From: JACCYQ01 sp036675565
GTDB taxonomy: Bacteria > Bacteroidota > Bacteroidia > Chitinophagales > Chitinophagaceae
NCBI GenBank assembly: GCA_036675565.1
Contig: JAKFER010000216.1
Location: 1-64,000, forward strand
Direction of reading: 5' to 3'
Length of the DNA stretch: 64,000 nucleotides
Of the stretch, positions 1-9,852 are shown in pieces. The notes beneath the pieces were generated by a model. That model had not been told where the DNA came from, did not search any database, and saw only the letters and a program-made list of their open reading frames with translations. Position 1 is the first letter of the stretch. The number at the start of each line of letters is the position of its first letter. The translations under genes and the position numbers were made by a program.

Positions 1-60
1 ATCCTGTGCTAATTGCTCACATGTTCTGTAAACCATTTATTATTATTCTCTACCTATAAT

Positions 61-77
61 GTGTTCCGATGGAACAC
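61..77. repeat. Type A palindrome, copy 1
   Basis: GTGTTCCGATGGAACAC has 7-bp perfect arms and a 3-nt centre. An identical copy lies 307 bp to the right. Confidence 0.85.
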
Positions 78-216
78 AGTTTAATATCAAACATTTTTTA
101 TTTATATTTTAATAGAGCTGTTCCGTGGAAACATCATTTAGGTAACAACTAAATCCATAAACGTACACTACGTTCCGTAAAAATGTTTTATGTTCTGGTT
201 ATTTTTTATATTTCAC

Positions 217-233
217 ATGTTCCGAAGGAACAT
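217..233. repeat. Type B palindrome, extra copy
   Basis: ATGTTCCGAAGGAACAT has perfect 7-bp arms around GAA. It differs from the copy at 421 only in the centre, so the arms are conserved while the loop varies. Confidence 0.85.
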
Positions 234-265
234 ATTGTGGTAACTAAATTCTTCGAAACTTGACC

Positions 266-284
266 AACGTTTCGTAGGAACGTT
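266..284. repeat. Type C palindrome, near-perfect copy
   Basis: AACGTTTCGTAGGAACGTT is one substitution from the perfect copy at 472-490. Like that copy it is followed by TTATGCTTTTAA, so the flank is part of the repeat. Confidence 0.8.
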
Positions 285-367
285 TTATGCTTTTAAAAAA
301 ATAATCAACGATCCTGTGCTAATTGCTCACATGTTCTGAAAACCATTTATTATTCTCTACCTATAAT

Positions 368-384
368 GTGTTCCGATGGAACAC
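368..384. repeat. Type A palindrome, copy 2
   Basis: GTGTTCCGATGGAACAC is identical to the copy at 61-77, and the flanking sequence is conserved on both sides. Confidence 0.85.
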
Positions 385-420
385 AGTTTAATATCAAACA
401 TTTTTTAATTAATAGAGCAA

Positions 421-437
421 ATGTTCCGGAGGAACAT
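421..437. repeat. Type B palindrome, perfect copy
   Basis: ATGTTCCGGAGGAACAT has perfect 7-bp arms. The equivalent position in unit 1 (119-133) has decayed. Confidence 0.85.
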
Positions 438-471
438 CTTTTGGGTAATAACTCAATCCATGTACATAGAC

Positions 472-490
472 AACGTTCCGTAGGAACGTT
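472..490. repeat. Type C palindrome, perfect copy
   Basis: AACGTTCCGTAGGAACGTT has perfect 8-bp arms around a 3-nt centre. It lies 74 bp from the stop codon of the GDPD gene and is the first intact palindrome a read-through transcript of that gene would meet. Confidence 0.85.
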
Positions 491-563
491 TTATGCTTTT
501 AAGTTATGATCAACGTCACTTTTTAATTGCTCACATGTTTTGTAACCATTATCAGATAGGAAA

Positions 564-1463
564 TTACTCATTAAATAAGTTAGGATAATCTGTTATAATA
601 CCATCAACACCCAATGATTTAAGATGCTCAATTTCTTTTTTATTGTTTACCGTCCATGGTACAACACGTATATTTTTTTGATGACATTGCTTTAATAATT
701 CTGCACTTACCAGGTTGTAGTGAGGACTATAAAAGGCTGGTACAAAACCCAATTCATTTAATTGTTCATCAAGTGTTCTTTTATCGGTGCCAAGGATTAA
801 GAGTGATGTTTGTACATCCGGATAATTTTGATGCAGGTATTGTAAAGGGCGAATATCAAATGATTGAATAATTGTTTTGTTCAGTGTTCCCAATTCCTGG
901 AGTGTTTTAATAACCAACTCTGTGAATGCTGGAATAGGGGGGTGTGCAACGCCATCACCTTCTGCTTTGGATTTGATTTCAATATTATAATGAACGGGAT
1001 TGTTTTTTTCAGCAGCATATTTTTCTACTTCCATCACAAGGTCTTTCAGCAATGGTTTATGAACGGCTATCTTTTGTTGTTGTTGAAAGTCAGGATGTGG
1101 TTTTAGTCCAACATCATATTTACGGATGCTGTCATAATTCATCGTAAATAATAAATGATTGGCCGCCTCTTTTTTTGACAAGGATTTTCCAGCAGGTGTG
1201 GTTGTGATATTCTGGTGAAAAAATGGATCATGCGAAACAACTACCTGGCTGTCCTTGGAGATCACGACATCCATTTCAAGGGTAGTCACGCCTTCATCAA
1301 TAGCCCGTAACATAGCGGGGATCGTATTTTCAGGCATCAGGCCACGGCTGCCGCGGTGACCCTGTTTATCAAACTCGCCCAAAGGTTTTTGTTCCGCGGT
1401 ATTACTGGATGTATTGCAGGATGACATTACAGCCAATCCCAAAATCACGATCGCATTTTTCAT
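564..1463 (-). CDS. Glycerophosphodiester phosphodiesterase, lipoprotein
   Basis: A 299-aa GDPD (GlpQ/UgpQ-type) TIM-barrel enzyme, expected to hydrolyse glycerophosphodiesters to sn-glycerol-3-phosphate (G3P) and an alcohol. The family signature is present: HRG at residues 36-38, PEN at 44-46, EMD at 63-65 and HDP at 78-80, with the C-terminal WTVN and ITDYP motifs. The N-terminus is hydrophobic and ends at SSC (Cys16), a plausible though imperfect lipobox, so the enzyme is probably a membrane-anchored periplasmic lipoprotein. It is the last gene of the minus-strand run that also holds glpT and glpD, which take up and oxidise its product. The family call is firm; the exact substrate (small glycerophosphodiesters or teichoic-acid-like polymer) is not determined. 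Confidence 0.93.
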   Translation of the reverse strand: MKNAIVILGLAVMSSCNTSSNTAEQKPLGEFDKQGHRGSRGLMPENTIPAMLRAIDEGVTTLEMDVVISKDSQVVVSHDPFFHQNITTTPAGKSLSKKEAANHLLFTMNYDSIRKYDVGLKPHPDFQQQQKIAVHKPLLKDLVMEVEKYAAEKNNPVHYNIEIKSKAEGDGVAHPPIPAFTELVIKTLQELGTLNKTIIQSFDIRPLQYLHQNYPDVQTSLLILGTDKRTLDEQLNELGFVPAFYSPHYNLVSAELLKQCHQKNIRVVPWTVNNKKEIEHLKSLGVDGIITDYPNLFNE

Positions 1464-1581
1464 ATGTATGTTTTTTTATTGCTTTTTGGCCGCATGAAAT
1501 TCATCACAAAAATTTTAATCATCCTGATAACTATCGGTATTTTAAACTTCCCCGATTTTTTTTGTGATTCATTTCATACAA

Positions 1582-2253
1582 TCATTTCAGATACCTGCCA
1601 TTGGTTAAAATAGATGCCCATTTTTTGTACCCTTCCGCATTCAGGTGCAGACCATCATAAGTATACTGCTTATCCAGTTTTTTTTCTTGATTTAAAAAAT
1701 GCGGATGCAGGTCAATTAAATGAATTTTTTCATCACTGGCTAATGCAACCAGCTTTGCATTTACATTTTGTATATGCTCGTCCTTGTTAAAATGATTCCT
1801 GTCCTTGTACTCGTTATTCACAGGTAACAGGGTTTGAAAATAAATCTCTGTTCGGGGAGATTCATTTTTAATCTGGTGAATGATCCTTTTGTAATTATGA
1901 ACGATCACATCATCAGGAATTCCTCGGGCGATGTCATTTATACCGATCAAAATAAAAACTTTTTTTGGCTGGCCTTCGGTTACTTCTTTCAATCTTTCTA
2001 TAATTCCAAAACTGATATCGCCAGAAATTCCCCGGTTGCGTACTCTTTTATTCTGTAACAACTCCTGCCACTCCGTTCCCAATGAAATACTGTTTCCAAG
2101 GAAAATGATGTCTTTTTTATGATTGGGATAACTCTTGAAATGACCAACCCGAAGTTCATAGCTTCCGGGCCGGTAAGTGCTGTCCCAGGATTGTTTTTGT
2201 GCAAAAACAACCGTGCTTAAAAACGTAAAACAAAGGATACAGATAAATTTCAT
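1582..2253 (-). CDS. Secreted SGNH/GDSL-family esterase
   Basis: A 223-aa protein with an N-terminal signal peptide (cleavage near residue 19). Block I is FLGNSIS with candidate nucleophile Ser55, block II is RGISGD (Gly78), block III is GIND (Asn106), and the C-terminal DGLHLNAEGY supplies the Asp/His pair. These are the SGNH-hydrolase catalytic blocks, and it resembles the lysophospholipase L1/TAP and platelet-activating-factor acetylhydrolase branch. It starts 3 bp after the stop of the phosphoesterase gene, so the two are surely co-transcribed. In this operon it could remove an acyl chain from (lyso)phospholipids to give glycerophosphodiesters. That is inference; sugar-acetyl esterase activity is also common in this family. 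Confidence 0.88.
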   Translation of the reverse strand: MKFICILCFTFLSTVVFAQKQSWDSTYRPGSYELRVGHFKSYPNHKKDIIFLGNSISLGTEWQELLQNKRVRNRGISGDISFGIIERLKEVTEGQPKKVFILIGINDIARGIPDDVIVHNYKRIIHQIKNESPRTEIYFQTLLPVNNEYKDRNHFNKDEHIQNVNAKLVALASDEKIHLIDLHPHFLNQEKKLDKQYTYDGLHLNAEGYKKWASILTNGRYLK

Positions 2254-2256
2254 GAT

Positions 2257-3684
2257 CTATAAATAACGGGTTGAGGTATATTGTTTTCCAAAACGGTCGG
2301 TCGCTGTAATGGTTACCTGGCTTGCACTTGAAGGTAGCATGGCTTTGAAAAGATGATTGGTTTTCCGGGGTTCTGCAAAACCGCGTGGCTTAGGCAGATC
2401 AGGACCTAACAGGGTTGCATATGCGATTGGGTCAAAACCTTCTATTTGCTCCAATGAACCTTTTTGAACCCCATCAACCGAATAATTTGTTTTCCAGGCC
2501 GGGTCGTGGTTCCAGATATTGACCAATACTTCATTACTGTTATCTGCCAGCTTTTTGGTATGAATGCTGAACTGGTGATCTGTGCTTTCGCCAACAGATT
2601 TATATTGCCAGCTTAGTTCATTCCCTTTCACAGAATAAACACCATAACCGGAGGGTGTGCCATCACCGCAAATCTTACCTGTCCACCAGGCACCGCATAC
2701 GGTACCATGATTGTGTTCATAAATATTTTGCTGTTCTACATTTACATTATAATGGGTATGCCCGGACATGATGTGGACATTGCGATCTTTTAAAATCGCA
2801 TACAGGTCACTGTTATTTTTAACGCCGTTATGAACTGGTATGTGCAGGCAAAGAATTATTAAATGATCATTGGGCACATAGGAAAGGTCTTTTTTTAACC
2901 AATCCAATTGTGCCTGGGAAATATGGCCATCATAATCACGCTCTGTTCCCAGGTAGCGGACATCATCCAATACTACATAATGTGCTTTGCCCCGATTAAA
3001 AGAATACCAAGTGGGACCATAGGTCAGGTTAAAAGTATCGTCACTGGTTTCATCACCACCTTTCCTGTAATCCATATCATGGTTACCCAGGCATTGGAAA
3101 AAAGGAACACCCATTTCTTTTACAGCCAGGTTATAGTCTGCAAAATATTCCAGCTCATCCCAAACAATATCACCCACTGTAATACCATGTATCAATGCAC
3201 CGGGACCGGCATCAGCCACCCATTGTTTTACATCTGGAACCGATTGGGTCATCATTTTTTCAACATCCGATTTATTCTTAACCTGAGGATCGGCCCAAAT
3301 AATGAACTGGTGGTCCAGGTCGCTTTTTCCCAATGGCACCAGGTCGAAATCAACATCTTTATTCCCACTAACGCTGCTGAGTAAGCGATAATGACGGGCA
3401 ATGCTGTCTTCGTTTTTAAAGGCATAACCAGCGGGAGTGGAAATAAATATACTGAGTGCATCCGGATGTTGTTCCAATTCGTATTTGCCTTTTGCATCTG
3501 TTGCCACTACATTGTAACCATCGCTGATCACCACACCTGGAATACCGTTTCCGCCCGATTTCACAAAGCCTTTCAGTTTTTTGGTTTGGCCCGCAGCCAG
3601 CTTTTCAGGAGAGCAAGCCGTGAATATAATTCCACCGGTTAACCAGGCCAGGTTCTGAATAAATTTTCTTCTGATCATTGGCAT
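2257..3684 (-). CDS. Exported calcineurin-like phosphoesterase
   Basis: A 475-aa protein with three parts: an N-terminal beta-sandwich of the MetallophosN type (about residues 35-110), a calcineurin-like metal-dependent catalytic core (about 120-335) and a C-terminal MetallophosC-like domain. Metal-ligand motifs appear in the expected order: ADPQ, GDIVWD, GNHD, LHIPVH and GHTH. The N-terminus has RRKF followed by a hydrophobic stretch ending at TAC (Cys24), so export as a lipoprotein is likely, possibly through Tat. A start at the third codon is equally possible. It sits between the SusD-like gene and the SGNH esterase. It may release phosphate or cleave phosphodiesters; the true substrate is unknown. 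Confidence 0.9.
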   Translation of the reverse strand: MPMIRRKFIQNLAWLTGGIIFTACSPEKLAAGQTKKLKGFVKSGGNGIPGVVISDGYNVVATDAKGKYELEQHPDALSIFISTPAGYAFKNEDSIARHYRLLSSVSGNKDVDFDLVPLGKSDLDHQFIIWADPQVKNKSDVEKMMTQSVPDVKQWVADAGPGALIHGITVGDIVWDELEYFADYNLAVKEMGVPFFQCLGNHDMDYRKGGDETSDDTFNLTYGPTWYSFNRGKAHYVVLDDVRYLGTERDYDGHISQAQLDWLKKDLSYVPNDHLIILCLHIPVHNGVKNNSDLYAILKDRNVHIMSGHTHYNVNVEQQNIYEHNHGTVCGAWWTGKICGDGTPSGYGVYSVKGNELSWQYKSVGESTDHQFSIHTKKLADNSNEVLVNIWNHDPAWKTNYSVDGVQKGSLEQIEGFDPIAYATLLGPDLPKPRGFAEPRKTNHLFKAMLPSSASQVTITATDRFGKQYTSTRYL

Positions 3685-3782
3685 GAATAGATTTTAAAGA
3701 AGCGCAGGTTTATGTAAAGACTCAGGGAATAAAAATCAACTTATTCCCTGAGTTTGTTTAGTGTTCATGAACTTCGTTTACA

Positions 3783-5219
3783 TTATTTTTCCCACCACAC
3801 TTTGGTATTGATATCATCACTACCTAACCATCCTACTGCTTCCTGGTAGTTTTCAGGATTGTTGCTGCGAACTGTGATTGGGTAATAGAATCTTACAGGC
3901 ATTTGTTGATTGTTCTCCATGCCTGCTTCTTTAGGCAGAACTGGAAAACCGGTACGGCGATATTCAAACCATTGCTGGTAGTCTACAAAATACAATGCAT
4001 AATATTTCTGTAAAATGATACGCTCCAGCGTTCCATCATATGCTGCAGCCGGATTATCAAAATAATCTGCAGGCATATCAATACCCCATTGCTCAATAGC
4101 TGCTTTTACTCCTTTTTTGTAAGCCGCTTCAGCTGTTACATCATCGCCCTCGTGCCAAGCGAGTTCTGCTTTAATAAATTCTACTTCAGCGTATGGTAGA
4201 ATAGGTATAATCATGGGTGCAGTTACCAGTTCATTATTAACATTTGAAGGGATGTAATCAAACTGGTTTTCGCTACCGGCATAACCACTTGGAATGCCTT
4301 TGTACCCAATAACGGTGTTGCCTGTTTTATCCCTGGCTTCCGTATTAAAAATGGGTAAACGTGGATCATTAAAAGCATTCAGGTTGTCCGTAAAGAATAA
4401 TCCGGCAGCACGAAACAAACCAAAGTCAATGGCACGACCCCATGGAGAAACCATTGGAGTTATTCCATCAAGGTTCAATACCGCTGCATCTGCATTGCTG
4501 GTAAAAACCGGGTAAGTAGCCGGATCATCTACCATCGTTCTTAACTTCGCATATGTGTTCAGGTTAGTCTTTGATAAGCGAAGCAATAACCGCATATGCA
4601 AAGAATTAGTAAACTTTCTCCACTTGGTAATATTATTTGCAAAAAGGATGTCTGTACCATAATTCATTGCCTTGGATGCATCATAATAACTGTTTGCAGT
4701 TTCAAGATCGGCCAGCAATTTTGCATATATATCTTCCTGTTTATCAAAACGGGGCTGGAATATCTGCTCATCACCACGGGCAGCTTCCGTCATCGGTACG
4801 GGGCCAAAGGCATCTGTCAGGTTTGAATATATCCAGGCGTTTAATGTAAGTGCTATAGCAATGTAATTGGAATCTTCCGCCCTTACTGAAGCAGCATGCA
4901 TTTCTTTCACATTAGTCAACCACCGGTACGAGTTATTCCAGGTACTGCTTCCGATATTTTCTGATACTTCATAGCGATGCAGTCCGCCCTGGGCACTTGG
5001 GAAAGGCAGAGCAACCTGCATAAGGTCAAAAGTTATGGCATCGGCGCGATCAATACCATGTGCTGCCATTCCGTAAATAATCGGGTTCAGCAATGTACCC
5101 GGGCTTATTTGGTCGATTCGGTTAGGATCTGTATTCAGCTCCACAAAATCTTTAGTACACGATAACAGCAAGCTGCTTGCAGCGACTGCACCGAAGAGTA
5201 TTTTGTTAAAGAATTTCAT
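3783..5219 (-). CDS. SusD/RagB-family outer-membrane lipoprotein
   Basis: A 478-aa surface nutrient-binding protein. The signal sequence ends in LLSC (Cys21, lipobox), followed by the FVELNTDPN opening typical of the SusD-like_2 branch. The rest is alpha-helical with conserved stretches such as NLTDAFGPVPMTEA and the late FEYRRTGFP segment. It follows the SusC-like gene by about 50 bp in the same orientation, the standard order of a SusCD pair, where SusD acts as a lid on the SusC barrel. The pair normally imports oligosaccharides, but the SusD-like_2 branch is often found without glycosidases. Here all neighbours concern glycerol phosphate, which suggests a non-glycan ligand. Confidence 0.95.
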   Translation of the reverse strand: MKFFNKILFGAVAASSLLLSCTKDFVELNTDPNRIDQISPGTLLNPIIYGMAAHGIDRADAITFDLMQVALPFPSAQGGLHRYEVSENIGSSTWNNSYRWLTNVKEMHAASVRAEDSNYIAIALTLNAWIYSNLTDAFGPVPMTEAARGDEQIFQPRFDKQEDIYAKLLADLETANSYYDASKAMNYGTDILFANNITKWRKFTNSLHMRLLLRLSKTNLNTYAKLRTMVDDPATYPVFTSNADAAVLNLDGITPMVSPWGRAIDFGLFRAAGLFFTDNLNAFNDPRLPIFNTEARDKTGNTVIGYKGIPSGYAGSENQFDYIPSNVNNELVTAPMIIPILPYAEVEFIKAELAWHEGDDVTAEAAYKKGVKAAIEQWGIDMPADYFDNPAAAYDGTLERIILQKYYALYFVDYQQWFEYRRTGFPVLPKEAGMENNQQMPVRFYYPITVRSNNPENYQEAVGWLGSDDINTKVWWEK

Positions 5220-5268
5220 TTTGTAGTTTTTAATGTTTTTAATTGAAGCATCTATTATATTTCAGTGC

Positions 5269-8200
5269 TTAAAATCTTAATGTAACATTGGCTCCCATCG
5301 TGCGGGTTGAAGGCATTTGTCCCATTTCCACACCTGGTAAAATGGTGTTACCGTTAAATGCCGCTGTTTCCGGATCGAAGATTGGGAAGTCGGTCCACAT
5401 TAACAGGTTACGTCCATATAATGCAACAGTTACCTGTTGAATAAATGTTCTGTCCAAAATAGATTTTGGTAAAACATATTGCAACCTGGCTTCTCTTAAT
5501 TTCAGATAAGATGCATCAAGTGTATTGGCTTCAACATTTGCTCTACGATAGTAATCCGTATAAAAAGAAACTGGCAGCACTTTGGTAGTGTTTGGAACAT
5601 ATCTGCCTGAACCATCTAATACCACACCTTCACCAATAATGAAATTTTCTTCACGTCCTGGCAAAGTTGCTTTTAATTTTCCCTGCTCCATCATTTTATG
5701 ATGTGACTGGGAATAAATCAGGCCTCCATACTGGCCATCAAGCAAAAAACTAAATGAAAAATTCTTGTAAGTGAATTCATTTTGAATGCCACCTTTCCAA
5801 TCAGCAAACGCATTTCCAATGTATTGTATCTCTGATGGTCTGTCAGGTAAACCAGATGCTCTGTATACTATCTGTCCATCAGGTGCACGTACAAATCCAA
5901 ATCCATAAATATCTCCTGTTGTACCGCCAACTCTTGCCTGAATGGTTGCATTACCACCATATCCAATGTCCTGTTTGCCTGTGCTGCCTAACTCTTCCGC
6001 TAGTTCGAGCACTTCATTTTCATTCTTAGCCCAATTGATATTTACATTCCATTTAAAATTCTGGTTGTTGATTGGTTTTGCATTCAGAATTAATTCAACA
6101 CCCCGGTTACGAACCTTACCTGAATTTAAAATGGCACTTGTATAACCTGTTGTTGGATCCAAAGGAACTCTTACAATCTGGTTTTCTGTTGTGCTATTAT
6201 AATATGTAACGTCAAATCCTAAGCGATTTTTAAGAAATCGCATTTCCAGGCCGGATTCATAACTGGTTGAAATTTCTGGTTTCAGGTTGGCATTGAATAG
6301 TACCCTGTCAACTGAACCAGAACTTGCGAATTCGCTGGTGCCATAATACTTACTCGTTTGATAAGGATCTGCATCATTACCACTTTGAGCAGCTGATAAT
6401 CTCAATTTGGCATAAGAAATTGCAGTTGGCAATTTAAAGATATCGCTTAAAATAAAACTTGCATTCGCCGAAGGATAAAAGAAGGACCAGCTTTGTTCCG
6501 GTAAGGTGCTTGACCAGTCATTACGTGCCGTTAAGTCCAGGAAGATTTTATCCTGGTAGCTAACAGCAGCTAAGCCATATAAGCTATTTACTTTATAATT
6601 TCTATCAAATACATTCATTGTAGGATTTGCCAATCCATTGGTTAATTTATAAACAGCCGGAATAACCAGCCCTTCTATATAACCATCAATACGATTATAC
6701 TTATGATTCATCGCATTGCCGCCCACAGAAGCAGAGAAATTAATATCACTGGTAAAATTATCCTTGTAGGTAAACAGGAAATCACTATTCATTTCATAAT
6801 TGGTGATCGCTTGTTCTTTATAATATCCTCTTTTAAAATTTGCCGTACTGAAAGGACGCCTTTGCTGGCGGTCTTCATTCATCAGGTTTAATCCGGAACG
6901 CAACATCAGGTTGAATTTATCAGAGAACTCATAAGTTGCGGATGCACTTCCTACCACTGAATTATTCTGGTAAGAATTCGTCATTTCATGTGCAATCAGG
7001 AAAGGATTGTCTATAAAAGAACTAAATGGATGTATCTGGTCAATTTGTTCCTGGCCATTTTTCCAAATATCACGGTACCAATTCAAATCCACATTTGGAT
7101 TCTGGAAGATCATAAAATAAGCAATTGACTGGTTACTGTAACCAGTTGATGGCACATTATCACTTGATTTGTTGGTATAACTTACTTTGGTGTTGATCTT
7201 TAACCTTTCGGAGATCTGGTAATTTAAACTGGTTTGTGCAGTGATCCTCTCAAACCCCGTATTAGGCATGATCCATTCATTCTTTGAATGTGTTATTGAG
7301 AATCTTGCGGATCCCTTGTCATTTCCACCCTCGAGCGATACATTATTGGTAATGGTACTACCGGTTCTGAAAAACCCTTTAATGTTATCTTCATAAGGCC
7401 TCCATAAGGTACGCTCGGTACCACGCCCCTGTAAAACTGGATCGTATTGGTAATACATTTGGCCATCGAATTTTGGACCATATGCACTACTGGTTCCGCT
7501 GGTACTTGCACCATCTTCTGTGGCACCATAGGAATAATATTTCTCACCAGCTGAATTCAATGCTCTACCTGTTCCCTGGCCATATTCATATTGGTAATCT
7601 GGCCATTTAAGTACATTATCAAAGCTGACGTTGCTATTAACGGTTACACCTATTCCCCTGGTTTTGCGTCCTGATTTGGTAGTAATGATCAGAGCGCCAT
7701 TACCAGCACGGCTACCATATAGAGCAGTTGCACCCGGTCCTTTCAAAACCGTGATGCTGGCTATATCGTCAGGGTTGATATCTGCAATTCCATTACCGAA
7801 ATCGATCGGAAGGTCATTACCGGAACCGGCTCCATATGCATTATTAACCCCTGAAGAACTGATTACACGATTATTCATTGGAACCCCATCAACCACGATC
7901 AAAGCATTATTATTATTTGGATTCAATGAGATATCGCCTCTTAATGTAATCCTTGTAGAATTAACAGGACCCGTTCCCGCAGACAATAATTGCAGGCCAG
8001 CCACTTTCCCCGAAAGCGCACTGGACCAGTTATTGGATCTTGCATCATTCAACTCATCGCTGTTAATCTGTTGAGCAGAATAACCTAATGCTTTTTGCTG
8101 GCGGGTGATACCTAAGGCTGTCACAACCACCCCCTGCATTTCTACAGCATCAGAACTCAAAGTAAAATTGAGTGTAGATGATGATCCTACCGGTTGCTCA

Positions 8201-8475
8201 ATAGGTGCAAAGCCAATGACCGAAACCACGATGATTTCATTGGCGCTGGCCATGATACTGAATTCGCCTTTTTCATTAGAGGTTGTACCCCTGTTGGTTC
8301 CTTTAACCTGCACAGAAGCATTCGGCACCGGGGATCCATCATTGGCGTTTGTGATTACCCCACTTATATTTCTTTGTTGTGCCGATGCAATGGATGTTGC
8401 TAAAATCAGCAACAAACCAAATAGCAGGCTCCTGGCTGCAATCCAGGCTGGTGCAGCAATCTTTAAGGTTCTCAT
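5269..8475 (-). CDS. SusC/RagA-family TonB-linked outer-membrane porter
   Basis: A 1068-aa protein. A signal peptide (about residues 1-33) is followed by a carboxypeptidase-regulatory-like domain ([19 protein letters not shown]), a TonB plug with the [10 protein letters not shown] and [19 protein letters not shown] segments, and a 22-strand-type barrel ending in Phe (VTLRF). It is the active porter of the SusCD pair and is energised by TonB. Its start codon overlaps the glpT stop in an ATGA arrangement (8475-8472), which implies translational coupling of outer-membrane import to inner-membrane G3P transport. No dedicated sigma/anti-sigma pair lies beside it, so control is probably by the divergent GlpR-like repressor. 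Confidence 0.96.
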   Translation of the reverse strand: MRTLKIAAPAWIAARSLLFGLLLILATSIASAQQRNISGVITNANDGSPVPNASVQVKGTNRGTTSNEKGEFSIMASANEIIVVSVIGFAPIEQPVGSSSTLNFTLSSDAVEMQGVVVTALGITRQQKALGYSAQQINSDELNDARSNNWSSALSGKVAGLQLLSAGTGPVNSTRITLRGDISLNPNNNNALIVVDGVPMNNRVISSSGVNNAYGAGSGNDLPIDFGNGIADINPDDIASITVLKGPGATALYGSRAGNGALIITTKSGRKTRGIGVTVNSNVSFDNVLKWPDYQYEYGQGTGRALNSAGEKYYSYGATEDGASTSGTSSAYGPKFDGQMYYQYDPVLQGRGTERTLWRPYEDNIKGFFRTGSTITNNVSLEGGNDKGSARFSITHSKNEWIMPNTGFERITAQTSLNYQISERLKINTKVSYTNKSSDNVPSTGYSNQSIAYFMIFQNPNVDLNWYRDIWKNGQEQIDQIHPFSSFIDNPFLIAHEMTNSYQNNSVVGSASATYEFSDKFNLMLRSGLNLMNEDRQQRRPFSTANFKRGYYKEQAITNYEMNSDFLFTYKDNFTSDINFSASVGGNAMNHKYNRIDGYIEGLVIPAVYKLTNGLANPTMNVFDRNYKVNSLYGLAAVSYQDKIFLDLTARNDWSSTLPEQSWSFFYPSANASFILSDIFKLPTAISYAKLRLSAAQSGNDADPYQTSKYYGTSEFASSGSVDRVLFNANLKPEISTSYESGLEMRFLKNRLGFDVTYYNSTTENQIVRVPLDPTTGYTSAILNSGKVRNRGVELILNAKPINNQNFKWNVNINWAKNENEVLELAEELGSTGKQDIGYGGNATIQARVGGTTGDIYGFGFVRAPDGQIVYRASGLPDRPSEIQYIGNAFADWKGGIQNEFTYKNFSFSFLLDGQYGGLIYSQSHHKMMEQGKLKATLPGREENFIIGEGVVLDGSGRYVPNTTKVLPVSFYTDYYRRANVEANTLDASYLKLREARLQYVLPKSILDRTFIQQVTVALYGRNLLMWTDFPIFDPETAAFNGNTILPGVEMGQMPSTRTMGANVTLRF

Positions 8476-9836
8476 AATTGTTTGTGTTTGTGTTTATTGT
8501 TTAAATCGTCATTCTCTCTTTTGAGTGTAAAGGCCGTAAATACGATGGCTAATAAACAGGCAGCGATCAATACATAAAAACCGCCATCCCATCCCCAGGC
8601 ATCCACTACATAACCCATTGCGATATTGGCGAACAAAGCACCTCCCAGGTAACCGAATAGACCGGTTAATCCAGCTGCAGTTCCGGCTGCTTTTTTGGGC
8701 ACCAGGTCCAGGGCGTGAACACCTATCAGCATTACTGGCCCGTATATTAAAAATCCTATCACGATCAATGCAATGTTATCTATAACTGGCTGTCCCGGAG
8801 GATTCAACCAATAAACCAATACAGCTACCAAAACCAGTAGCATGAAAATAATTGTTGCCGGCGCCCTGCGTCCTTTAAAAATCTTGTCACTGATCCAACC
8901 GCATAATAATGTTCCGGGAATGCCTGCATATTCGTATGCGAAATAAGCCCAACCACTTTCGTTGACTGAAAATCCTTTTGCTTCCTGTAAATAGGTTGGT
9001 GCCCAATCCAATACGCCATATCGCACCAAATATATAAAGGCATTGGCAAAAGCTATGTACCATAAGAGCCTGTTAACCAAAACATAATCTAAGAAAATCT
9101 GTTTGGCAGATAATTCCTTTTCTAATTCCTGGCTATATTTTGCTGGTTTATCTTTCTTATATTCCTCAATTGGTGGCAATGCACAAGACTGGGGCGTATC
9201 CCTGATTAATAAAAATGAAATAAAGGCAATGGCCAGGGCAATCATGCCCGGGAAGTAAAATTTACTCTCCCATGCCCCAAATATGGCAAGGCCTGCAATA
9301 GATAATGGACCAACCAAACCGCCACCCACATTATGAGCTACATTCCAGATGGCCATTTTGGTTCCTCTCTCTCTGATAGAAAACCAATGTACCATTACCC
9401 TTCCACAGGCTGGCCAACCCATTCCCTGGAACCATCCATTGATAAATAACAATGAAAACATGATGGCGATGGAACCGGTGGCAAATGGAAAAACCCCCAT
9501 AACGATCATAGTGATAGCGGAAAGCGTGAGACCCAGAGACAAAAACACCCTGGCATTGCTGCGGTCAGAAAAATTGCCCATTACAAATTTGCTTAACCCA
9601 TAAGCGATAGACACGCCTGATAAAGCAAGACCTAACTGCCCTTTGGAATACCCCTGCTCAATAAGATCGGGCATGGCCATGGAGAAATTTTTCCGAACCA
9701 GGTAATAACCGGCATAGCCAATAAATATACCCAGGAACACCTGCAAGCGTAACCGCTTATAATGCGGATCCACTTCGGCTTCAGGTAACTGAGGCTTATG
9801 AGCAGGTGGTTTCAGAAAAAAATATGGCATAGGCAA
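8472..9836 (-). CDS. glpT: Glycerol-3-phosphate transporter, MFS/OPA family
   Basis: A 454-aa inner-membrane protein with about 12 hydrophobic segments. It carries the organophosphate:phosphate antiporter signature region ([19 protein letters not shown] near residues 41-59). G3P import in exchange for phosphate is the expected role; related OPA members move hexose phosphates, but its place directly after glpD supports G3P. The gene starts 16 bp after glpD, and its stop overlaps the susC-like start (ATGA), which is unusual because glpT is normally not part of a Sus cluster. The charged C-terminal tail (KHKHKQL) is cytosolic. Confidence 0.9.
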   Translation of the reverse strand: MPMPYFFLKPPAHKPQLPEAEVDPHYKRLRLQVFLGIFIGYAGYYLVRKNFSMAMPDLIEQGYSKGQLGLALSGVSIAYGLSKFVMGNFSDRSNARVFLSLGLTLSAITMIVMGVFPFATGSIAIMFSLLFINGWFQGMGWPACGRVMVHWFSIRERGTKMAIWNVAHNVGGGLVGPLSIAGLAIFGAWESKFYFPGMIALAIAFISFLLIRDTPQSCALPPIEEYKKDKPAKYSQELEKELSAKQIFLDYVLVNRLLWYIAFANAFIYLVRYGVLDWAPTYLQEAKGFSVNESGWAYFAYEYAGIPGTLLCGWISDKIFKGRRAPATIIFMLLVLVAVLVYWLNPPGQPVIDNIALIVIGFLIYGPVMLIGVHALDLVPKKAAGTAAGLTGLFGYLGGALFANIAMGYVVDAWGWDGGFYVLIAACLLAIVFTAFTLKRENDDLNNKHKHKQL

Positions 9837-9852
9837 TCTTGAATAAGATGAT

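Larger units (their letters stand above)
1..553. repeat. Tandem array of TTCCGNNGGAA palindromes
   Basis: This gene-free stretch is a repeat array. A unit beginning ATCCTGTGCTAATTGCTCAC starts at 1 and again at 311, and a decayed third start lies at about 508-553. Each unit carries three palindromes in fixed order, about 50 bp apart: type A (GTGTTCCGATGGAACAC), type B (ATGTTCCGGAGGAACAT) and type C (AACGTTCCGTAGGAACGTT). Unit 1 has A at 61-77, a decayed B at 119-133 and a decayed C at 170-186, followed by an extra B-C block at 217-233 and 266-284. Unit 2 has A at 368-384, B at 421-437 and C at 472-490. The array may continue left of the window. It lies downstream of the last gene of the minus-strand glp operon, so transcripts could run into it and fold. 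No protein-coding content is evident. Function is unknown; a REP-like role is inference. Confidence 0.85.

Noticed and set aside
1..553. CRISPR array
   Set aside because: The repeats are palindromes of three different types with irregular, partly duplicated spacers and no cas genes nearby.
2908..3384. 158-aa plus-strand frame opposite the phosphoesterase
   Set aside because: It is antisense to the metal-ligand motifs of a firmly identified enzyme.
7631..8074. 147-aa plus-strand frame within susC
   Set aside because: It is antisense to a well-conserved SusC plug region, has low-complexity composition and no start context.
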